Assembly (NCBI GenBank): GCA_038496675.1
Contig: CM076660.1
Location: forward strand, 2,592,933 to 2,656,932
Reading direction: 5' to 3'
Length of the DNA: 64,000 nt
Source: Rachycentron canadum
Taxonomy: Eukaryota > Chordata > Actinopteri > Carangiformes > Rachycentridae
Part shown: piece after piece, positions 23,801 to 36,600 of the stretch
Layout of the letters: every line of letters begins with the position of its first letter
Position numbering within the stretch: position 1 is the first letter of the stretch
Notes under the pieces: generated by a model
What the model saw: the letters and a program-made list of their open reading frames with translations, nothing else
The model's database searches: none
Told to the model about the DNA's origin: nothing
Position numbers and translations under genes: made by a program

Positions 23801-26800
23801 TTAAAACACAGATCACAGTTCGCTCTCACTCTCTCAGTCGCTCTCTTAGTGTCCATTTCATCCTTTTCTCCTCCTTCTGTCTATGAGCACAACAGAGAGT
23901 TCTGGCTTAATAAAGTCTGGCCCTTTTTTTTTTTCGTCTGACACACGTCTTTGTGTCATTGTGTTGGGGTTTTAAAAAGCGCTTAACTCAGCCGGTGTCG
24001 TGACAGCAGTATGTTGCCCGACCTGTCTGAGCAGGGCCCGCATCTCCATAGGCCGCCTCCAGGCAAGAGAGAGGATGATGAAAGCTGAACTCATGAGAAA
24101 GTCACAGCAGCAGTGAAAGGCTGATGAGTGTCCTCAAACAGCAGTCACATGCAGGCAGTCCGCCGTTTAAAATCCTGGTGTTTTTATCAGTTTGACTCAT
24201 TGATTTTGTTTGCTACATTTGTTGTGTGTGTGTTTTTTTTTTTTTTTTATAGTTTTAAAATGAGTCAAAACTTTCTCCATACTGCAACTGCACTTCAATT
24301 GAAGTTATTTCTGATGAAGACAAATATTCTTTTAGCTCTATTTTGTTCTCTACAAACTCCTGAGGGAAATAGTTGGCTCTTTAGCTGCTAAATGCACAAC
24401 TTTGTTCCCTGGCTGCTCTGTAAATCTTATGTCTGCTGTTCGGGGCTGAGCAGGTTGTTGTGCACTGGGTTTATTAGAGGCTTCTGGTGCTTGAAACAAA
24501 CTAGATTAAAGTGATTAGACTGAACCAAAACATTAAAGCAGAAAAACCAGAATCAAAATCTGGTCAGTTTGGAAAAGGAATTTGTTTTGGTGTTTTAGAA
24601 CAAAAGCAGACAAGTAAATGAAGGAAGTATTGAAGGTATTGACTTAAATATAAATTTAATGAGTCTGAAAGATGCTAAATAGTCACTAGAGCTGAGGGGA
24701 AACAGGCATTTGATCCATTGCTGGTATAAAGATATTGATCATTGCAGCTTTAAAACAGGAGCAGGTCAATGACTCTCTTGCATAACTTCTCGGAGACACT
24801 GGAGGAAGATGTTTTGGTCACACTTGAGCTATTTTCAATAGTTTCACAGTATCAGTTAGAAAACACCTTGCCACAGGCCATCAATCCAGAAAACTGTACC
24901 ACAGCATCAGCTTTGTAATCATTTTCTGTGTATCTGTGGTCGTTGTGTTGCACAGGAAGAGAAACCGTAGAGCCAGGAATCCCCTTTTTTAATTTGCATT
25001 TATCCAGACGGGCCGTGATCCTGCAGGCAGCAGGCAGCAGTGTAGCCTGTCATGTTTCATCACCATCACCAGGCAGCAACAGATGAAGCTGAATGTTGAG
25101 ATACTACATCTTGTTTTGTCTAAAACTCACAGACGTCCGTTTTACTGTGATGTAAAAAGCCGGGAAGCAGAAAGAGTAAAAGTGCAACATGCATTATGGA
25201 CTGAATCTGTGTCTAATGGCAGAATAAGTAACTGATATGAAACCAATTTCCAGATTCCATAGTCATTATATCACTGAGGGTTTTCCTGCAAGGCTGAGCG
25301 TAGACGACATGAGAAGTTACAGAGTAACTTCATCAGCGTTTTGCCAGTCAGGCCTGAAGATCAATACTGCGATATGGTTTAAACCCACTTCTTTCTTTAA
25401 ACATCCTGGGATTGTTCTGGGAACCCACCGTGTTTGCATTAATCCAGCTGTTGTCTCGATGCCCACATGTTTCCTGTCATGTCAACCCCCCCATTAGTGA
25501 GTTGTCGTACATCCCTTTGTTGCCCGGCAGACATTTTTCATGCAGGTGGAGGATGAAATGGTTTTGGTTTTTTGACTAATGATTTGACTTCCAGCACAAA
25601 CACATGCAGCTGATTTGCATCTAAGCAATTGTCTGCCGACGACGAGTCCCAGCTCGCCAGAATCCCACACTGACGGGTAGATGGGAAGAGAGAACATGAT
25701 TAATATGTTTTGATCGTTCCTTGAGATGATACCCAAGGAAAAATTAATTCATTCAGATTTTATTTGTCTTTTTGTCTTCAAAACATAGTTTGGATTTGAT
25801 TCTGGGGAGAAAAAGGAGAGTTGCTGCTTTTAACTCTTTTTTTTTTTCTTGCTAATATAATTGATATAGTCTCATTGAACACAGAGCTATAGATGATTCT
25901 TCCGATACCTTTGAATGTATTGATTTATGAGCCTTTCTTCGTGAAATATTCAGATGAGAGTAAGGTAATACAGCTGTTATTTAAGTACCTGAACCAGATC
26001 GTCTTATTTGTTTTAATCACAAGCTTGGCTGGAATGTCAGACCTGGGTGAACCTGTCCGGCATGGCTTGTTTCATGGGTTTGATTCTCCAGCAGAGAGGT
26101 CAGACACTGAACCTGAGGCCGAACAACGTGTTTTACAAAAATAATCGGGACTGAAAAATAAAACGTGATGGTGAAATCACGTGCTACCAAGCAGGTATAA
26201 TAAGGAAGAAGTATTTGATATGTCAGCCTGAAGCCCTAAATTAGTCTGAGTGTGGGTTTACCAGAAAGCACAGATTTATCATTTGACTCACGGTCTTCTT
26301 TCTCTGTTGTTTGGGTTGTTTGGTCTAGTGATGTCATCTGTACCCATCATGCCCGGCCGTGTCCGTGTACCAGACAACACACGCCAACCGCAGACAGTCA
26401 TGTTCTACTGTCTTCTTTCGTCTGGAAATACAGAAAAAATACAGGAAAAGGTGAAATCATTTCGCGGTGAGGAAACTCTAAGGACAGGTGTAAATACTGG
26501 ATGCAGATGTCATGACAATATCAAAACATCAGGCAGCGTAGGATTTCCTTATATACATCACTACACATTGATTGTTCGAAGAACCAGCAGAGGAACTCTG
26601 GGACCGACCCACCCACTCCTGCTGCCAGCTAAATTTGAGAAGGACCTTTTCTGTTTCGTGGGACAATATAGAACAAAGACAGACAAGAAATAAGAGACAG
26701 AAAAAGACACACGAGTTAACCTGAATAAAAGGATATTTCAGTTCCAGTTGTGCCGCAATGGCTGAGGTTTACACCGCGGTTAACGGCAAGTTTTGACACT

Positions 26801-29662
26801 GTCAGGTGGTGATTCATGGCACAGCTCATTGCAAGTCACAGAGCAGAAATTAAGGTGGTTCATGAAGTAACTAAACATTGAGGATGACTGTAAACCATGA
26901 AAAACATCCTTAATAATTCCCAAACATAGATCATATACAGCATGCCTACACATGCCGTTGTTGGGCTGTTATGAACCCTGTTATCGGACACCTGCTGATT
27001 GGCTGTTTATCCGCACAAGCGCGTTTTGAGCGTTTAATGAGCTTAAAAGTAAAACTAAAGTAAAACCTAGTTTGTTTTATGTCTTTTCCTTTTTGTTAAA
27101 ATGGTTTTGATCTAATTGGTGTATTGCATTATTGTTAATATGTTTATTACCTTCACCTTCACATGTATCACCTGCAGCCTGTAAAAGAGAGGTTGCATAT
27201 AAAACATCTAAACGACAAACCCGCCAATGAAAATGTTGATGTGTTCACAAGATCACAAGTCTGATATTCTTGAAGTTACCCTGTTAGCTCAGGCACAGCA
27301 TCATATATTTACAGACTTGTGTACTATAACGTCTGCTTTTCCTTGTCAATGTCCCTGAAAGCCAAAACAAGCCTCCCTATCTCTCCCTCCATCTGTGACC
27401 ATAAAACATCATCACTCAGTCTCAAAGGTTTTATTTTTGCTCTGATCACCCCGCTCATATTTCTGTTCTGTGCAGCGAGCAGACCAGGGGGTCTCTTTTT
27501 TAAAAAAAATTTTTTTTATGGAGAGCCAAAGGCGAACAAGCAGCGTTCCCCTGCATTCCTGAGAGCCATAAAGGAGAAGGTGACTATTAAAGACGGCAGA
27601 CCTTGTAGCTCGGAGGCTTTTTTTAGGGGGGTCAGGGGAAGCAGTGTGTGGGGATGAGGCTGGAGTGCTATAAGGTGACGAAACCTCATTTCTCACTGAA
27701 TCTCAGGACAGATTTGTGTGTTCAGCCGTGACAGCACAGGAAGGTGGGCATTACAGACAGAGATGCCAGTTTGATCTTTGACATTAGACGGTGGATACAT
27801 GACCTGGGGCGGCACAGCCTCAGAGCAAGAAGTTTCTGGGTTCGATTCTTTCTGTGTGGATTTTGCACGTTCTGCAAATGTGCCTGTATGGGTTCCCTCA
27901 GGGTTCTCCGGCTTCCTCCCACAGTCCAAAGACATGCACATTTAGGTTAATAACTCTAAATTGCATCTAAGTGGTGACTGTGAGCGTGGACAGTCGTTTT
28001 TCTCTATATTATCAGCCCTGTAATAGACCTGTTAGACTCCATGTTGTACCCCGGCCTCGCCCACTCTCCCCCTACGACCATGAAGATAAGCAGTACAGAT
28101 AATGGATGGATGGATAGATAGATATCTGACCTGAGCCCAATAGAAATGATGTTCAGGACCAGGTCAGGTCTGGTCATGTCGGTCATGGTGGTCGTTTACA
28201 GGGTGTCCATATGTACAATCAGGGTAAAACCACATCCACCGCAACAACAATTGCATCAGGTTCAGGTCCGACTTGGGAAGAAAACTTCTTGTCCTCCTTG
28301 AACATTGTGTCTTGTGTGTATAAGAAGAGAGTGTGTCCTTGTGTTGAGTCTTATTTAGAATTTATTTCCATGCTAGGAACACGAATGGAAAATAGTGGCA
28401 GCAATGTGTTACAAAACACTTGGGTTACAGTTGTGAGACGTTTCCTTGTCATAGTAAAAGGGGTTGAAACATACAAAGGTTCTTTAAGGATGGATCACAA
28501 TGGTCACATTGGCATAAATGTGGAAACTCCCACTGCATCTCATAAACCTGAACAGAGCTGATAAGAGACTGTTATCAGGCAGAGGGATTCATAGCAGAGC
28601 AGTTATACATGTTCTCCAATTATTAACTGAGTCTCAAGATATTCAACTTGTCCAGCACATGAACTGAGGTCGCTTCTTGTTTCAGACTTCTCCTGAGTTG
28701 GAAGTTTATTTTGACATTTTTAGGACTGATAGAAGATGTAAATTTCCCCAGAATGGGAGGAAATGCAGGTACTTGCATTGATGTTTTTGACAAAAGTTGG
28801 TAATTGATCCCATACAGTTTAGTTAAGAACAATAACAACAGCCAACCAACCGACCGTCAAACTGCATGCAGACGCATGACTGACTTTTTGGCGTGAGACG
28901 TTCTCCAACAAATCTCAACTTTTCTCCACCAAAAAAAAAAAACTTTTCTTTGCACATTTATCCCGGAAAGGAAAGAAGTGTCAGTAGCGACGGTTGACAG
29001 CGGCAGCAGACTGGGCCAAGGGCACCAGCGGGTCAAAGCTGCCATCACCCCAACAGCACAGCACCTGTTTGTGTCCCGTCCTGAGAGGCACAGAGGAGCC
29101 CTCAGTGGGGAGGAAACAGAGAGGCTGTTTTTGTTTTCTTATTTCCCCCTCCCCCAGTAAATACCCAAAGACTTTAATTTCACCAAGTGCTCAGATTGCA
29201 CCAATGACAAGGTGGTGTGAGTTCACCGCCGATGAACGACGGACGCGTTCACCCCGGGGACACGACTGAGACACATGCATCTTTAAATGTGCTAAAAAAA
29301 AAGTCATTTTTCCTGATTTCAAAATAAAATAAAACCATTTACAAGAACTTAGACCTTTTTTTAATGTATCTTTATCAAAGACATTAAAAACAGGAGACTG
29401 AAAAAGAAGAAAGAAATCAGTTTTGACTGTTTCTACAGAGCAATGAAAACACTAAAGGTGCAGATGGCCAGAAAAACTTGGTGATAAAGATTTGTATTGT
29501 TTGCCAGAACAAGCTGTGCCAATGCTGACAGACATTACAGTTCATCTACTGAGTGGACCTGATGTAATTAACAAATTAAAAGTAGTTAAAAGTAAAATTA
29601 ATAAATTAAAGGTCTTAAAGAAGCAATGACTGTAATTATTGAACAATGAAAAGAGAAAGTAT

Positions 29663-29738
<76 letters not shown>

Positions 29739-30610
29739 GTGTGTGTGTGTTGACAGTGCTGGCACTTGAAACAAACCTCTCTCTTCTTCTTTGTCCCAGT
29801 TCGCCTGCTGAACTCGACCTCGGACACATCAGCACCTCATTAGGTCATTTGTCCTCGATCATTCGATTCAGTCCAGGACTCAGGTTCTGATGTGGACTGA
29901 GCAGTTCACCCAGTTCAGTTCAGCTCCGATAACTGAGTGATAAGTCACGAAGATACTTCCTGATGCTTCGGTGCAAAATATACAGAAACCCATAAATATA
30001 AACTATGAAATCAACACAATCAAAATTCCTTGAAAGTGAGTGAAAAGTAAATTATTCTCATTCTGGTAACAAAGTAAATTGGTTTAAGTTTCTCTTTTCC
30101 CCTTTTCATGTCAGTATAGTTGAATCTTTGGGGGATTGACAGTTAAACTAATTTATATCTTGAGCATTTGAGAAAACTATCAATTGAGTTAAAACACGAA
30201 ATTATTAAATTATTATATTTGTCCCACAGTGGGGAAACTTCAATGTTACAGCAGCACAGAGCCAAAATAATAAATAGGGTACAAAAGGATAACAAAAAAA
30301 AAAATTAAATAAGCAATAAATTAGAATCTGCACTGAGAGATCAGAAGTGGGAGCAGTGTCAAGTTGTTATCTGCAGCAAAATAAACAAAGCGTGAAATAT
30401 TTCATTTTCATTTCTTGGGAAGTTGCAGATTCCTGACTTATAGTCACCTTTCTTTAAATTCGTTTGGGTGCTTTCTTCAGATAAGATCGTCTGCATTCAC
30501 ACATACTATCACTATTACTTTAATTAGTTGTTTCCCATCGTGGTTTTGTCTGCGTCTCTCTGTGTCCTTTGTCCTCCCTCATTTCATTATCCTCCCTCTC
30601 TCCTTGCTTC

Positions 30611-30645
<35 letters not shown>

Positions 30646-33600
30646 CTGTGTATCTGTTGTCAATGTGAGGATCACGTTTGTGGCAGGTCTATTTTTACCT
30701 GACACTGTTTAGGTTACTCTGCCTGTTTCTCATGCCTTCATCCTTTGTTTGGGTTTGGCTGAGTGCTTTCTTTTTTTTCTCTCCGTCTTCATGCATCAAA
30801 CCACTTCCATCGGCCAACACCCATTGAGGGAACTCTCTGTGTGTTTGTGTGTAGTTACATTGTGTGTGTGTGTGTGTGTGTAAATTGTTGTGTACCTGCA
30901 CCTCCTTCATTTTAGTGCACTTGTGCATGTGGATGCACAGATATATATATATATATATATATATTTGCATACGTAGGTGTGTGTGTGTGGTACCTTCAGC
31001 AGACATTTCTTACTTAACGGCATGTGCACCTCTAAAGAACTGGCTGTCTGCTTCATAGACTTTGAATGACAGGCACAAACACACACACACACATAGACCA
31101 GTGAATCACGATGAAGATCAGCTGATACCATCTGCTTAAAATGAAGAAAAAACACCAGGAATTGATTTCCTTACACACTCGGCCTGTTCAGTCTTGTAGC
31201 TCGAAAACATTTCTCCATATTTCAACAAAGGCACCATCTCCACATCTGCCGCACAGGTCGAGCTGAAGTGAATGACAGTTACCCCTAACCCTCACCATCA
31301 TCATCATCATCATATTGTTTCATGCCCCACACACTGCTCTGTGCTTCTCGCTTCATGTGGCGTCATCATACCTTCTGCCTTTTATTCCAAATGAAATGTG
31401 AACCTCATCACTTCCTGTGTCCCAGAGGGTTTTTCCTAAGAAGCAGCTGTGAGAGTTTAAATTGACAATAGGGAAAAGCTTTTAACTGGATGAAGAGTAC
31501 AGGCAGATGCATCATTTGCCGTCATTGATCGGAACAACAACACCAATATCTCCTCATGGTTAGTTCCAGCCGACAGCAGGGACATCACTGATGAATACAT
31601 CTCCAAACAGGACCTGGCTATTTGTCAGAGGAGGAGGAGGAAGAGGAGGATGATAATGATAGGGTGATGGAGAAGGAAGTTTTGCAACCAAAACAGTTTT
31701 AATCCCCCCCAGATGTTTCATTTGTCTGTATTGACTGTGGACTGAGCCGTGTCACAGCGGCCTTATCACGTCTGCAGAATATAATTACACTGTTTAAACA
31801 AATTCTCTCTTTGTGTCTCATCTTAATTAAGTATCACACCAAACAGCTATTGCTGCTGCTGCTGTGAATGTTTCCATAGATCTGCCAGGAAACCAAACCC
31901 TGACAGTGATGGAGCTGCATTTTACTCAATGACAGTTTGTCTGGCTGGTTGTGTTTACAGACTGAGGGGAGAAACTCATCTCAACTGCACCACATCTTTT
32001 AGTCGTGTATCCCAGTCCCACCTCAGTGTCGGAAGCAGGTTTACGCTCTTCCTCTGGTGTTAATTAAGAGGCTTGGTCAGAAAATGATGAGTGAACAGGA
32101 CAAAGCAATATTTATTCTATGTTGAATTCCTCCTTTAAACTTCTCCCTCCTTTGTTTTCTCTTTTCAGACTCGACTGGAGTTGGACAAATACCTGCCACA
32201 GATCAACAGTCCTCTCCTGAGCTCCTCGGCCGACATCGTTGACAAAAAGTACAGACGAGAGAGCGCCTCCGTCGTTGATGAGTACTTCTCAGAGGACAAG
32301 CCTGCCACCCCTTACAGCCTCAACATCAACGTCATCCTTCCCAACACCACTCACCTCCGCACAGGCCTCTACAGGCCCAACACCAAGACCCTCACACCCC
32401 AGCAGATCAAGACAGAACCCGGGCTGGAGGTGCCCTGCTCCATCCCCACCACCGGCACCCAGGCGCTGCCAGACTTCACCTCAGTCTTCAGCATGCCGCC
32501 TGTAGTCAACAATGTTTTCATCAAACCAGACATGAGCCCTGGGGGAACAGTCAATGTGGCCGCAGTATCTCAGCAGCAACCAAACTTGGACACAGAGCTT
32601 CACATTGGACCCCAAGCCCCCCAGCCTCAGGTCTACCACATGCCCATCACCAGCTGTGCTGATCTCACCATGACTCTGTCGCACAGCAGCAGCCCGTCCG
32701 GGACGCACGGCTCCTCGAACAGCAGGACCATGCTGAACCTCAGCAGCGTCGCGTTGCCGACGAGCAACGGCAACTACATGATGGCAGAGCACCAGCTCCC
32801 TCAGCACCACGGTTACTACCAGGCCACCGCCAATTCGGCCCAGCACACAGCACCCCACAGCCTGCCGCCCTCACCCCCGAACTCCCAGCCGGGGAGCCCC
32901 GATGGCCAGGCGGAGCTGCTCAGCTTAGCTTCCCAACCTCCGCCTCCGTACCAGCAGCTCATGGGAGGGATAAAGGTGGCGGGCTTGTCCTCTCACGCCA
33001 TGCTGATGACACACGGCCAGGGCGTCCTGACAGGTCCCAAATATAACAGACGGAACAACCCAGAGCTGGAGAAGAGGAGGATCCACTTCTGTGACTACCC
33101 AGGTCTGTAGTTGATGTTTTTAACTGAAAAGATACCAGGTTTTTGAGTGAAACAAGGTAAATTCATCTGGGTTCAGTTTGGGTTATGTACCAGTGCTGTT
33201 AAAATCAAATATATGATGCACAGTTGTTGCCAGGCGGTTTTTTTTTTCTTCTTCACTTCCTGCAGCATGTTGGTGACACACTTTTCCTTTGCACTGTACT
33301 TTGAGCACAGAATGTACCACTGATCATGTGTAGAGGCCCAGAGGCAACGTACAAACCAGAGTGCAGTCCAATATCTACCCGCACGCACAAATACAAAAGA
33401 ATTCCTGTGCTTTAATGACAGTTTGATACACAAATAGCTGATGAAAACAAGTTTCAACATAACCACTCTAACAAGTTGGTTCAAATTGTTCTCTACCAGT
33501 GTCACTGTTGTGTAAATAAACTAAATTCCCAAAGCAAAAACGCAGATGCAAATCTGCCTGTAACGCACTGCTCCTGCCTCTCATGCCCTAAACGCACTCA

Positions 33601-36600
33601 TCATATCAATGCAGGGGGAAGTGATTGTGCAGAAACAGCATTTCCAGGATGCTTTAAATGACGGTGCAAGAACATTCACCTCCATAAGTTGTTTTGTCTC
33701 CTGTCAGACTCTCAAAACAACAGAAATGTGTCAGTGGGGTGAGAAGATTTCATTAAAGGGTGTGTTTGTCTGATAATCTCCAAGGTCAGTCACACTTTGA
33801 AATGCACCTGTTGCTCCTAACCCTGTTGTAGGTTTTTTTTTTTTTTTTTTTACAGGTGACCACATCCTCCATGTCTGTCTGTCTCACGATCTCTGTGATT
33901 TCTTTACAGGCTGCACCAAAGTTTACACAAAGAGCTCCCACCTGAAGGCACACCAAAGGACACACACAGGTGAGAAAACTCCCGCTTCTGTGGGTTTTCA
34001 CTTTAAATAGATGATGTCAGTGAGGGGAGCTCAACACGAGCATCTCTTTGCCGTGATGCATAATTGAGTTGTGAAGCAGCGGATGTCAATCAGCTAATGC
34101 AATGTGAGACCTCAGCACCTTGCCTCAATAAATCAGTCAAACTTTATTTAATAGCACTTTTCATACATGTTCAGATACATGTTCACAGATGAGTGATGTG
34201 CCAAAAATAAGGACATAAAAACAGGAAATCTGCCAATGAGACACCATAAAATAGACATGAATAAAAACACTGATATAAGAATAATAATAAATATAGAATT
34301 AATTACAATTTACATCTTACATCTAGTAAAATAATGTGAGTAATGACTAAAAACCATACTTAGTTAAAGGTACTTGTTGAGTTTCTGTTATTTACGCTCT
34401 CAGCTCCTTGTGGAGTTGGTTCCAATGGCTTGGAGCATAAAAGCTAAAAGTTACTGCACCAAAGGTTTTAGTCACGCAGAGCTTCATTCGTCCCACACAG
34501 CAGAGGATAATCTGGCTGAGTTTAGCTCTGATTCAGCTTTCCCAGTTTTATATCCTGTTGCCTCAGGTGCAAAGCTTGGTGACACAAACCACAGAGTTTA
34601 CAGCGCAGGTCCAGAAAAAAGACGTTGTTTTGTGCAGAGGATTTCGAAGAAGCGTCAGCTAATTTCACCTGTAAAATCAGATTTATTTGCTCTTTCTGTC
34701 CAAACTAATCTTGGGATTCCTCAAGCTCTGAGTTCAGTTGGTTCAATCTTATTTATTTAGCATTTATTTATTGCTTATTCTGTCAAATTGCCAGTTTCGA
34801 TACACCCAACAACTATAATAGAGATGAACAGAGAGAAAAGGAACAACAACAGAGAAGCGCTGTCAGTTTTTGTTTTTTCTCCACCATGTTTATACGTGCT
34901 CATACCTGTCCTCTGAGCCTCCCCAGAGAGAGAGAACAAAAAAAGGGAGGGAGGGAAGGAGGAGGAGGGGGGGTTGAAGGAAAGAAGGAAAAAAGGGGGG
35001 GAGGGGGGGGACATGCAGTTAAAATAAAGGCCAAACCAGTTACTCCTGCTTTTCAGTCCCTTTTCAGAGTTAGGTCGGGAGTTTGCACAAGGAAGGGGGA
35101 AGGCCGGTTTCGATGTGTTGCCCGTCTGTAAGATGAAACCTCTGGATTCCCCAGACCTGGATTTTAGAGATTTAATCATGTGATTAACGCTGCAGAGCTT
35201 CTTCAGTGTGAAAATAGTGTGTGAGAGAGAGAGAGAGAGAGAGCACATATACAGAGCTTCTGTGGTTATAAAGAGATAAGATGAGACTTTATGGATGCCA
35301 GTAGGGAAGTTGGGTTTGTTGCAGCAGCAGGATGCAGCAGTGCAAATAGACTATAAAATGTGCAGTGAGAATAGTAAACAAAATAATACAAGAGAGCAGT
35401 GAGAGAAGTAGAAGTAGAGCATTTCATCACAAATGTAAACTGTGTTTCAGGGAAACAGCAGGAGGAAGGAGTGTGGTGTCATAGGTGCGAATAATAAAAA
35501 CACTCACCCTCTGACTCTACCTCACCTTGTCTTTGGCAGAGCGCTTTGTCAAACAGATGTAAACTCATTTTGCACATGTAGGAGTTTTTGTTTTTAACAT
35601 ATGTCCTGAATTCCCCTCAGACATTTCTCAATTTCACATCGTTGTCTTTGCTGGACGCTGAACGTGAACCAAAAACAGCATGCACAACAGTTTCAAGGAG
35701 GTTCATTGACTTCTAATCCACCTTCAAAACAAAACTCCCTCTGCAACCACTCTCCTCTACATTCTGCACCTGTTTCACCCAAAGAGAAATGATTTCCTCT
35801 CAAATTCCTTTAATTGGATCGTTTTACAGCCTCAAGACAGAAAATTATGCAGTTATTCACAAGAAATGTCCTGATAACCATCTCACAACCCCCCCTCTGG
35901 TGGGTCCTCACCCCGGAGAGGGTCTGACTGCAGTCAGACACACTTTAAATCAGCCCAATGCTGCTCAGAGCCGAGTAACTTGAACCCTTGAATAAAAAGG
36001 GTCGACACTCACTCACGTTCAGTGAGTGAGTGAAAGAGTCAATTGCATGTTCTGGTCACTTTTTGCGTCTTACTCACAGGCTTCACTCAGGATCTGGCAG
36101 AGCGAGGCCTGCCCGGTCTTGTTTTGTGTTCAGCTGATGACTCATGAGCTGAGCATGCGAAGAAGCATTGGGCTCACAAGAGGAAATTAACAAAACCTTT
36201 ATCAGATCCTCAGTCATATGCTGTTTCTTTTCTCTTTGTGATCAGTATTTTCTTCATCAACTCTTTGTAATTTGGCTCATTTCCTACTAATCAAATAGAG
36301 AGGTCATGATTGATGAGGGTTATTCTGCATCCTCTGATCCTTGGAGTGCCTCAGGGCTCTGTCCCAGGTCTCCTTTTTATTCTCTTTATACTGTATATAC
36401 TTCCTCCTTCTCTCACTTCAACTCATCTTAAATTAACAATCATTTTGTCACCTAAGTGCTTTAGTTTTAGAAGTTGTATTTTATTCCAAACATATCTCTT
36501 GAAAATGATTAATTAAGGCTTTATCTCTACCAGAATCCATCAGTGCAGATCTTTGTTTGCCTACGTGAGTGATGAAGCATGTTCACGCCTTCAAATCATA

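Larger units (their letters stand above)
20725..32168 (+). other. klf5 intron 1 (11.4 kb)
   Basis: Starts GTGAGA, ends TTTTCAG. It holds a (CA)n at 20824-20869, a LINE-tail-like piece near 23060, repeat family E copy 2, SINE-like copy D, a long (GT)n at 29667-29750, (CT)n at 30614-30643, (AT)n near 30941, and a (CAT)n at 31292-31310. Open frames in the intron (for example at 26250 and 27319) have no recognised domain. Stretches at 21000-23000, 25000-27700 and 28200-29500 show nothing I can name. As the first intron of a developmental regulator it is a good place to look for enhancers, but none is visible by eye. Confidence 0.8.

Noticed and set aside
26250..26693. 147-codon frame in klf5 intron 1
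   Set aside because: A second overlapping frame starts two bases later, no motif is recognised, and there is no evidence of a nested gene.
29542..29835. Histidine-threonine repeat proteins
   Set aside because: Translations of CA/GT microsatellites.
34374..34760. 128-codon frame in klf5 intron 3
   Set aside because: It begins inside a dispersed repeat and has no domain.
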